The position numbers and the translations under genes were made by a program. A model generated the notes under the pieces. That model was not told the origin of the DNA and made no database searches. It was given only the letters and a program-made list of their open reading frames with translations. Shown here one piece after another: positions 8,861 to 15,000 of a stretch of 15,000 nucleotides of DNA (position 1 is its first letter; every line of letters begins with the position of its first letter). The DNA is from Actinidia chinensis (Eukaryota > Streptophyta > Magnoliopsida > Ericales > Actinidiaceae): assembly GCA_009663005.1 (NCBI GenBank), contig CM018908.1, positions 12,487,890 through 12,502,889 of the forward strand, read 5' to 3'.

Positions 8861-11800
8861 GTACCAAATATATATATATATGGCTCATTTTAATTTACAT
8901 GTATTATAAATAACAATTTATCATGTATTTGTAATTTGTATTTGTGTATCATTTAATATGTCACCTTACATGCACGAATCGAACATGCTAAGTTGGGCAC
9001 ATCAGACGGTGTAACTAGCACTTATAAGGTGCCTCATCATATAGTAGCTGTACGTAGTAGTATCTAAATGTGGTCAAAATAGCATTACTCGTTGCAATTT
9101 GAGGTCCGAACTTAAGAAATCTCACTCCTTCAATTCTCTCTCTCTCTCTAAATGTTTGTTGTTGTTGGTGTCTAGTAACTTGTGTTGATTCTGGAAACAA
9201 AGCTCTGGAATACCTTGGATTGCTTGAAGACAATGAAAATATTGAATCCACAACAAGTGTTACTTCTTGTGCTTGTACATCTTCTTCATCCCACTTATCT
9301 CAACAAGAAGTGAGTATTCTATCTTTAATTCAATAGTTTCTTTTTTTATATATGTAATTTCTATATTTTCTTTGCCATGTTTGTTCATGTAATTTCTAAT
9401 TGTTTCCCACATAAAAAAAAAAAGAGAAAAAGAAAATTAGAGACCGTTGATTTTCACTTTCTTCTCACACTTTTTACCTCAAATCCTTCGTTCTTTTACG
9501 CACCTGACTCCTCATTAGGCTTGTCAAGCATTACTTTCTAGGGCTTCACAGTAGGCCTTTCATGTGAACCAAAAAAAAAAAGAAGAAGAAGAACATATTT
9601 AGGCAAAAAATAAACAAAGAAAAGAAAGAAAGTTTCAAATTCTATTTTGTGTGAATTGATTCATATCCACATATGGATTTATATGCATATACATATATAC
9701 ATGTACCCCACCCCCACTCCCACTCCACCGACATACCCAAAAAAAGTATATATTTTTTTTATATAAAAGAAACAGCTTTAATTGTATATATATATTTTTT
9801 TTGATGTGTGCGTATACCCAAAAAAGAAGTTGAAATTTGAAATTCTAGATTATGCCAAAGTTGAAGATGTATATAAGAGGGAATTGATGGGAATTGAGAT
9901 CTGATATCCCATTTTGCATATGTAGGTCTTGAATGGGGGCTTTCATGCATAGGGTCCCACACAAATTGTTTTAGGCACATGCATTGGTAAATGAATATAT
10001 AGTAGGAGAGCATATACATACGGAGTAATAATCTCATGGTAGCTCCCCTTCTATTGAAGAAGCCAATTGATCACATTTTTAGCTCCCAACTGGTCATGCA
10101 TGAAAGCCCCATTGTAGTTGCCGCCGCCACCAACACAATCCCTCCATTACCAATACCATTCACCGCCACTACCACCATCCTCCACCTCCATTCGAACACT
10201 ACCATTTCTACTTCTATCGCCACTACAAATACTCCCACACCCACACCCTATTGCCACCATTTACTTCCTCCACCATTCCACTACCCATTTATCACCACCC
10301 TCCACCTCCAACACACTCATCATCCCTCTATTACCAATATCACCACCACCACCTCACCTTCCATCACCATTCGAACACAACCACTACTACCGTTGTTGTC
10401 GCTACCAATACCACAACAACGACCATCATCCATTCACCTACCAATACCATGATCACCATCCATCTACTACCCTTTACTATTACAACCACCGGCCCTCTAC
10501 TACCAATACCATAACCACAACCCGCCACCTCTACTACCACTCTACCACCCCCACCGCTTTAATACCTTCACCATATGTATTACTCCCTCAACCACCATAA
10601 CAATCACCATTCATTTGCAACTATCACAACCAACCACCATGATTACACTTGTGTTACCGCTGCCACATCACTAACACCAAACTACCACCACTTTTTTTAT
10701 AAATTAAAAAAAAATTTATCTCGTTGAATATATATATATAAATTAGATTTGATTTTTTGAATTTATCAATCAGTTTCAATTCAGCACTTATATTTTTATT
10801 AAATAACTTTTTAATTTAAAATATTCAGCATTTAGTTTTCAATACTTATTTTTCAATTTTTAATTTTCACTATTCCGTTTTATCAAACAACACCTAAATG
10901 ATGAGATGGCAATTTGCATGATTTTACCCTTATGTTAGTTTGGAGAGTTTTTAGGGATTATTATTGTTGATTAACCGCGAGGTAATTTATGAATAAAATA
11001 ACGTGACGAAGCTTTAAAATCAGTAAATATCAAACTCGGTTTACCCTTTATATATATAGTATAAATAGATGCATGTCACACGTTTTTATACCAATTTTGG
11101 TTATAAATACTTTGTTTAGTTATTTATAAATTACAGAAACTTCCCTAAATTGTTTTTAAGTGTTTATGTCAGCATTCCAATTAGAGTTTGTGTAATTTTG
11201 AATTTTTTTTGTCATTGTTCCTCATGTTTGTTTGTTTTTAAATTTTCTTTGGCATGTGAGGTCTATCTTTTCCTATTAAGTAATAAATGTGTAATCATAC
11301 TAGGACTAAATCTTAATTAAACACATTCCTGCATTTTTTATCCCTCTTTAATACTCAATATTCAGATTTTAATTTAATTTAATTTAATTTAAATCAGGTG
11401 CAGGGATCAAAAGTCAACTTAATCATCACAGATTATAGCATGCCTGGGATGAGCGGTTATGATTTGCTAAAAAGACTTAAGGTAACCAGCAATTTGGAAT
11501 TTATTTGCTTTAATTATGAATTTGTTGTCTTATGATAAAAACTGCCACATGTTTTTTTTTATCAGCTAAAAAATTAATTTTATATAAATATCAATACGAG
11601 AGTACATTCATATAAGAGGTAGCGTTTAATGAGAATCATTGCGAATTGTAGCCAATCCTATGCTAAACCAAGCTGGTGGATACAAACTAAACTAAAAGAT
11701 TTCATACAATGGCACCCCCAGAAATACAAGAACGATTTAAGGCTGTGTTTGGATTAAGAGTTTGGTGGAGAAAAATGAATAGAAAAATGATAAAGTTAAT

Positions 11801-12690
11801 GAATCCAACAATTTAAATTTAAATTTTTTTTTTTTTGACTTCATAAATTCTTAATCCAAATACAACTGAAACTAGTTAAACTGGTGTATTTATTTCTTGA
11901 GTTTAATTGACTATTTGATAGCAAAAGTTTGATATTACACACATTCTTCAACTTAAATAAAAACAATGACAATAAACAGTTGTAAAGTGCTAATGAAAAA
12001 TGTTTTTTTCATTTATTTTCTACTTCATTTCTCCTTCTCATGGGGATATATATATAATTGTATCTATAGGGATCTTCTTGGAAAGACATTCCGGTTGTGG
12101 TCATGTCATCAGAAAATGTACCAGCCAGAATCAACATGTAAGTAATTTTTCTTTTAATGTCTCTAAACTAGTCCCGTGATTTTTTTTTATTTAAAAAAAA
12201 AAAGAAATTTAGTCCATAACATTGTTTATACATAACTCCTATAATGATTATAAGAGTTGTATATAATAAATATATGGAGGATACAATTACCATATAAAAT
12301 TGTTATATAATTTAAAAATATTTGGGCGATTGTCCGGACGCCCGTGCGGTCGCAAAGGCTGTAGTTTAGTCCCATAGCCCGAGCACCTAAAGTATATTTA
12401 ACAACTATGTAATGTTTATGTACATGTTTGATTATATTTGTAGGTGTTTGGAAGGAGGAGCAGAGCAATTCCTACTAAAACCGGTTCAATTATCCGATTT
12501 GAGGAAGATCCAATCTCACATTTCGAATCCCCTAAGCCACTCGTGCGAAGATCTCGATATGAATTTGGTTGAAAACGATCAAAACAACAACAATAACGAT
12601 AAAAGCAACAATAATGTTAACAAAAGAAAGGCTATATCTCCTGAGTGCTCGGAGAGAATGCCCAAAATGAAAGAACTAGCCGTAGTATAA
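8719..12690 (+). CDS. Type-A two-component response regulator (cytokinin signalling), five exons
   Basis: Exons 8719-8860, 9176-9309, 11398-11481, 12070-12137 and 12444-12690 join into 224 codons plus stop; every intron is GT-AG and the frame is kept throughout. The product is one receiver domain, about residues 22-168: [15 protein letters not shown] carries the acidic pair D28-D29, [17 protein letters not shown] carries phospho-acceptor D104, [14 protein letters not shown] carries S133, and [11 protein letters not shown] carries K155-P156. The loop before D104 (about 67-97) is Ser/Cys-rich and variable. The tail (169-224) has an Asn-rich run and a small basic NKRK patch, but no GARP/Myb domain, which rules out a type-B regulator. 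In this family the protein receives phosphate from histidine phosphotransfer proteins and restrains cytokinin output; transcription is usually cytokinin-induced. The start is the first ATG of the likely leader, in context AACAAATGG, just before the domain. Length fits the family (roughly 150-260 residues). Within type-A the exact subgroup (ARR8/9-like or ARR16/17-like) is unresolved. The Met at residue 143 is unusual. Confidence 0.95.
8861..9175 (+). other. Intron 1 of the response regulator
   Basis: This 315-nt GT-AG intron has an AT microsatellite near the donor and a TCTCTCTCTC tract (about 9135-9149) near the acceptor that can serve as polypyrimidine sequence. A minus-strand frame overlapping it and exon 2 (9015-9251) is a shadow of the coding exon. 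Confidence 0.85.
9176..9309 (+). CDS. Response regulator exon 2
   Basis: It completes codon 48 (Val) and runs to residue 92. [19 protein letters not shown] matches the family's VTTVDSGxKALExLGL block, which fixes the acceptor at GTCTAG|TAACT. A Ser/Thr/Cys-rich loop follows and ends in LSQQE at a phase-0 donor, GAA|GTGAGT. Confidence 0.93.
9932..10113. repeat. Spaced inverted repeat with RY-type CATGCAT arms
   Basis: AATGGGGGCTTTCATGCAT at 9932-9950 is the reverse complement of ATGCATGAAAGCCCCATT at 10096-10113, apart from one extra G in the left arm. The arms are 145 nt apart. The right arm includes a perfect CATGCATG RY element (10095-10102), a B3-factor site in seed-type promoters. The arms could be terminal repeats of a small non-autonomous element of about 180 bp, but no target-site duplication is evident. 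GGTCCCAC (9953-9960), a TCP-type site, lies just inside. Confidence 0.55.
10114..10690 (+). repeat. Degenerate CCA/CAC/CCAT low-complexity tract in intron 2
   Basis: Nearly 580 nt is built from imperfect ACC, CCA, CAC and CCAT units, with strong C/A bias and almost no G. All three forward frames stay open over long spans (10036-10452, 10118-10600 and 10251-10514), which reflects composition and not coding. The frames encode Pro/Thr/His/Ser-rich strings and lie between two exons of a well-defined gene. The transcribed strand has few Gs, so the pre-mRNA here should be largely unstructured. Confidence 0.8.
10740..10896. mobile_element. Truncated MITE-like right end in intron 2
   Basis: The AT-rich segment ends in TTTTATCAAACAACACCTAA. 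Its reverse complement, TTAGGTGTTGTTTGATAAAA, resembles the GGTGTGTTTGATA-like ends of many small non-autonomous plant transposons. The interior TCAGCACTTAT and ATTCAGCATTTAG phrases fit the same kind of element. No matching left end was found; the segment abuts the CCA tract, so the left side may be lost. Confidence 0.35.
11367..11397 (+). repeat. (TTTAA)n microsatellite forming the exon 3 acceptor tract
   Basis: Four to five TTTAA units lead directly into AAATCAG, the acceptor of exon 3. The microsatellite supplies the U-rich tract and possibly the branch-point adenosine, so its length could affect splicing. Confidence 0.7.
11398..11481 (+). CDS. Response regulator exon 3 with phospho-acceptor Asp
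   Basis: It encodes residues 93-120, [20 protein letters not shown] onward, with D104 the predicted phosphorylated aspartate. The acceptor is AAATCAG|GTGCAG. A second AG six bases further on (after 11403) would remove V93-Q94 while keeping frame. The donor is AAG|GTAACC, phase 0. Ser replaces the more usual Cys and Thr of TDYCMPGMTG, both mild changes. Confidence 0.94.
11482..12069 (+). other. Intron 3 of the response regulator
   Basis: This 588-nt GT-AG intron lies between exons 3 and 4 and contains a small MITE-like element at 11741-11867. The remainder is AT-rich with no other feature seen. Confidence 0.85.
11741..11867. mobile_element. Small MITE-like element in intron 3
   Basis: The left end CTGTGTTTGGATTAAGA (11743-11759) pairs with the right end TCTTAATCCAAATACAA (11849-11865) with one mismatch. 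These are terminal inverted repeats of about 17 bp around an AT-rich, non-coding interior. GGCTGTGTTTGGAT-like ends are typical of short non-autonomous DNA transposons in plants. No certain target-site duplication was found. The interior AATGAATCCAACAATTTA nearly matches a sequence near 3911, consistent with a dispersed family. Confidence 0.55.
12070..12137 (+). CDS. Response regulator exon 4
   Basis: It encodes residues 121-142 and two bases of codon 143. [20 protein letters not shown] is the fourth strand and the conserved MSSEN segment. The acceptor is TCTATAG|GGATC and the donor is AACAT|GTAAGT. The intron side of the donor is a perfect consensus, but the last exon base is T instead of the usual G, which changes the split codon from the usual Arg to Met. 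Confidence 0.93.
12138..12443 (+). other. Intron 4 with imperfect palindrome and GC-rich island
   Basis: This 306-nt GT-AG intron contains an imperfect palindrome (ATAACTCCTATAAT at 12232-12245 against ATTATAAGAGTTGT at 12247-12260). It also has an isolated GC-rich stretch at 12323-12387 with the palindrome GTCCGGAC. The island contrasts sharply with the AT-rich intron and looks like part of an inserted repeat. A minus-strand frame at 12226-12468 is not supported. Confidence 0.8.
12444..12690 (+). CDS. Response regulator exon 5, domain end and tail
   Basis: It completes codon 143 and encodes residues 144-224. [20 protein letters not shown] contains the conserved Lys-Pro (K155-P156). The tail has an Asn-rich run (residues 190-202), NKRK at 202-205 and ends in KELAVV. 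The acceptor is TTTGTAG|GTGTTTGG and the stop is TAA at 12688-12690. An ORF opening upstream at 12412 reads in the same frame but its first part is intron. Confidence 0.93.
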
Positions 12691-13235
12691 CTAAATCCAA
12701 CAAATAACTAATCAAACAATTTTTATTATTTATTTTTGGGCATCAATGAATGGATTTGTTACCATGTTTTGTATTAACTTTGTTATTATCACTAATTTTA
12801 TTTTAGAATTAAAGGTTTGTTGTGTCAATCTAATACAAATTTTATGTTTTGAGTTTGTAATTAAGGCAGGTGGTATCAAAGATGGTTCTTTATCTATCAA
12901 CTTAATTACTAATATTTTCTTATGTTTTTATTTAATTAATGATTTGGTGTTGATACTAATTGTTGAATTTGGTTGTTGTACAAATTTCTGTTATAGAACA
13001 GCTACACATAAATTGACTCATTCAACTGGCTTTGTACTTTCTAAATTGTGTTATTAAAAGATTACTTTAGCTTCGCCTAAATTTTCTCTTCAAACTTTAA
13101 AGGTGACTCCAACTCTCTCTCTCTTACACATACATAAGTGAATTGGAATCATTCATTTTAAATTCGAAAACCTTTTTTTTTTCATTTAAATTTGGGGACG
13201 ATATCAATGTTGATGCTAAAAGAAAAACTCCACTT
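12691..13235 (+). other. 3' flank of the response regulator
   Basis: The 3' untranslated region and poly(A) site should lie here. No canonical AATAAA stands out in the first 100 nt, which is usual for plants, where near-upstream signals vary. T-rich and TTGT-rich sequence (about 12718-12830) fits a far-upstream element. The 103-codon frame at 12746-13057 is a by-product of T-rich composition (Phe/Ile/Leu/Val-rich) and is not called a gene. Confidence 0.4.
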
Positions 13236-13393
13236 TTTGTTGACATTATAAACGTTTGAATCAAAAACGTTTAGCATACAAACATTTCTCAATGAACCAA
13301 AAATTTTGTTGACATTATTGTTGCTTTTTACACTGGGTTAAACTCTATCAATGAACCAAAAAACGTTTGTATGGTAAACGTTTTTGATTCAAA
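13236..13393. repeat. Inverted and direct repeat cluster
   Basis: A 33-bp arm at 13255-13287 pairs with 13361-13393 at 31 of 33 positions, 73 nt apart. Both arms contain AAACGTTT-type palindromes. Two direct repeats overlay this: TTTTGTTGACATTAT (13236 and 13304) and TCAATGAACCAAAAA (13289 and 13348). The pattern suggests an inverted duplication, or a small element with terminal repeats and no visible target-site duplication. A transcript here could form a 31-bp hairpin. Confidence 0.7.
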
Positions 13394-14131
13394 AAATAAA
13401 TAAACTGACAGAGAGGACATATTTCTTTTTTTGTGCCCTTGGAAAATGGTATAATTAGGGATAGCAAAAAATAAATAAATAAACTCGATAGGTATCGCTT
13501 CCAACAGTGGCCCAAGTTTTTCTAACCTCCTCGAATACTAAGTAAAAAAAAATCAAAATAAACCTCTTCTAAAAATTCATTTTTTTTAAATTGTTTGTGT
13601 CCCAGTAGTAAAAGATCAAAAAACTGGCTTAGTAGACAAGGAAGGTTCTTTTTCACCAAACTGAAGTCTGGCTTTGAATCTTAACGTTGCAAGTTGCAAC
13701 TTTTTCTTCATCATATCCCCACCGATTGACAAAAATGTTTTTCAAAATGCTTGCCTCAACCAGCCTTTTTCCAATGGGCAGGAGCTATTGCAAAGTTGCA
13801 AGAACTTGAGTTACTAGGAAGAGAACCATCAATGATCAAACTGCTTGTGATTAATACTTTTAAGATGAAATATAGTATACAAGAAACTTAAATAGACTAC
13901 CTCAAAACATTTATTTCTAAACTTCAGATAGTTAAAAGAGTCTCCACTATAGCCACAAAACTGCTACTTTATGAACTATACTACTCCCAAACTGAAAATT
14001 ACTTACTGTAGCTAAACAAACGAACGAAAGAACTCCCATTTTTACTTAGGCTAGGAGGGCTCAGATTGAAAGAGGATAAGAAAGGATACGAGGATCACAT
14101 CAACGGAGAGATCATGCAGTGCAATTCCCCA
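13394..14131. other. Stretch without a supported gene
   Basis: Base composition is less AT-rich than the intergenic DNA to the left. Short open frames of 30-50 codons occur on both strands around 13660-13890, including a minus-strand frame that begins MMKKKLQLATLRFKARLQFG, but none shows a known motif or convincing splice sites. If the minus-strand exons at 14132-14343 are real, this would be their 3' untranslated region. Confidence 0.35.
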
Positions 14132-14343
14132 TTAACGTAGTTTCAAGTACAGTTTCCACCATACGTGTATCAAAATGCGCTCGTGTCTGCAATTTTTATT
14201 GCAGATAGAAAAGTTCTCGTCCTGCAAAATGAGGAAACTCAATAAATTGCAGTTTTTCTAACGTTAATGTTCATAGGCAAGAAGGTCTAACCTTGTCCAA
14301 AAAAATTGGTGCATCATATTGATAACTAATAATGCAAATGCTT
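14132..14343 (-). CDS. Possible terminal exons of an unidentified minus-strand gene
   Basis: On the minus strand, a CTAAC branch-point-like motif and a T-rich tract lead to TTTTTCAAG at 14344. A 52-nt segment follows (14343-14292), then a donor AAG|GTTAGAC, a 70-nt AT-rich intron, a good acceptor CATTTTGCAG, and a further 90 nt to TAA at 14132-14134. Joined, one frame is open for 46 codons and includes YDAPIFLDKDENFSICNK. A second frame also stays open across the junction for a shorter distance, which weakens the case. I do not recognise the peptide. Any upstream exons would lie to the right or beyond the window. These signals could arise by chance in T-rich DNA. Confidence 0.2.
14186..14205. 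other. Short perfect hairpin
   Basis: TCTGCAAT-TTTT-ATTGCAGA forms an 8-bp stem with a 4-nt loop. No T-run terminator logic applies in a plant nuclear genome, and no function is inferred. Confidence 0.4.
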
Positions 14344-14828
14344 CTTGAAAAAGAACAAAAAGATGTTAGAGAGAATTGCAACCAAGTCAAACTTCAATCA
14401 AGATTAAAAAAGCGGCCATTTCAAGGAAGATCTTTCTGGAAGGAAAAAAAAGGTCTCCAGTAAATTTATAATTGACCACGATGATAAAGAAAATAGTTCA
14501 AATGAAGAATTTAAAATCTAGATGATCTTAATAAAAAGAAAACCAACTGGAACGAAAAATACTGTGGAAAACAAATAAACAATATTTCACCAATTGTAGA
14601 AATCCCCCAACTGAATGATCAAAAGAAAACCCAATATTGCAATTTGAAAAGCATAGTTCTCAATAAAAAGAAAGCCCAATATTACAAATGCAAACTGTAA
14701 AGTTCTTTGCAACTCTACACTCTTAAAGTTGTTGTAGTTAGAATATGTGTCCAGTCCAATGCATATTGGTAAATAAGACTGTATGCAAGCATGGGTGCAC
14801 TTTCTTTGTGTGTGGCTGTGTTTTTTTA
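14344..14828. other. AT-rich stretch with a 45-bp imperfect tandem duplication
   Basis: At about 14618-14705, two copies of a 45-bp unit share AAAAGAAA(A/G)CCCAATATT (cccaatatt at 14630 and 14675) and a closing AGTTCT. The rest is A-rich on the + strand without a recognisable gene. Confidence 0.45.
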
Positions 14829-14861
14829 GGGTGGGGGTGGGGGTGGGGGTGGGGGTGGGGG
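14829..14861 (+). repeat. (GGGGGT)n tract, strong G-quadruplex candidate
   Basis: Six G-runs of 3, 5, 5, 5, 5 and 5 bases are separated by single T residues. Single-nucleotide loops and five-base runs make this an unusually strong parallel-quadruplex candidate on the + strand. It differs from the plant telomere repeat TTTAGGG, so it is not called interstitial telomeric DNA. It sits in AT-rich surroundings. Confidence 0.85.
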
Positions 14862-15000
14862 AGTATTTGGGTTTAAACTAATCCATTTATCCAATATAAA
14901 TGTCATCAGGATAAGAAAAACAAGAAATCCCCAGCACCAACCAAATTTTACTTTACAAGATCAAGTAACAGAGAACCCTAAAGCATATATAATTCATGTT

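Larger units (their letters stand above)
9310..11397 (+). other. Intron 2, 2.1 kb, repeat-rich
   Basis: This GT-AG intron of 2088 nt is far longer than the other three (306-588 nt). From left to right it holds purine-rich tracts (9409-9430 and 9568-9630), a CCCCACCCCCACTCCCACTCC run (about 9705-9726), a spaced inverted repeat (9932-10113), a long CCA/CAC-type tract (10114-10690), a truncated MITE-like end (to about 10896) and a (TTTAA)n microsatellite at the acceptor. The long CCA tract may account for several spurious open frames here. Confidence 0.85.

Noticed and set aside
9759..10037. 92-codon minus-strand ORF
   Set aside because: Lies antisense in intron 2 with no recognised motif and partly covers the inverted-repeat element.
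10036..10600. Three overlapping forward ORFs of 87-160 codons, rich in Pro, Thr, His and Ser
   Set aside because: They arise from the CCA/CAC-type tract, which keeps all frames open. They lie inside intron 2 of a clear gene and show no domain.
8719..12690. Type-B response regulator or pseudo-response regulator
   Set aside because: No GARP/Myb or CCT domain follows the receiver before the stop, and D104 is present, unlike the Glu of pseudo-response regulators.
12746..13057. 103-codon hydrophobic ORF after the stop codon
   Set aside because: T-rich 3' flank translated as Phe/Ile/Leu/Val. It is not continuous with the gene and has no domain.
13740..13890. Plus-strand frame containing FFQWAGAIAKLQELELLG
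   Set aside because: It looks protein-like, but it lacks a start, good splice sites and a known family. Other frames in the same span are equally open.
14829..14861. Interstitial telomere repeat
   Set aside because: The unit is GGGGGT, not the plant telomeric TTTAGGG.

Overview
The window is AT-rich nuclear DNA from a flowering plant, most likely a eudicot. The evidence is long AT-rich intergenic stretches, simple repeats, remnants of small transposons, GT-AG introns with T-rich acceptors, and one gene of a plant-specific family. No prokaryotic, viral or organellar gene organisation was seen, and no tRNA, rRNA or CRISPR array.

One gene is well supported: a five-exon type-A cytokinin response regulator on the + strand, spliced from 8719 to 12690. 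Exons are 8719-8860, 9176-9309, 11398-11481, 12070-12137 and 12444-12690. They join without a frame break into 675 nt (224 residues plus stop). The product has a complete receiver domain with the acidic pair D28-D29, phospho-acceptor D104, S133 and K155-P156. A short Asn-rich tail follows and there is no GARP/Myb DNA-binding domain. Such proteins take phosphate from histidine phosphotransfer proteins and dampen cytokinin signalling. A TATA-like box (8518-8523) and an ATG-free, CT-rich leader precede the start codon.

Region by region. 1-740: two short tandem duplications with AT microsatellites. 1099-2635: a diverged tandem array of about 430-455 bp units, four landmark copies. 2636-7070: mostly featureless AT-rich DNA, with a degenerate ATCCGAAT-type block (4220-4620) and a GC-richer patch carrying a perfect G-box/ABRE and two TCP-type sites (4760-5060). 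7075-7365: a decayed Stowaway-like MITE. 7370-8718: upstream region and leader of the response regulator. 8719-12690: the gene. Its 2.1-kb second intron holds an inverted repeat, about 575 bp of CCA/CAC-type low-complexity DNA and a truncated MITE-like end; intron 3 holds a small MITE; intron 4 holds an isolated GC-rich island. 12691-15000: 3' flank with an inverted-repeat cluster, weak hints of minus-strand terminal exons (14132-14343) and a strong G-quadruplex candidate (14829-14861).

I found no convincing undescribed multi-gene system. The points most worth checking are gene-level: an in-frame tandem splice acceptor at exon 3, an Arg-to-Met change at the exon 4/5 junction, an out-of-frame upstream ATG whose use depends on the transcription start, the structured repeat-laden intron 2, and the possible minus-strand gene end near the right edge.
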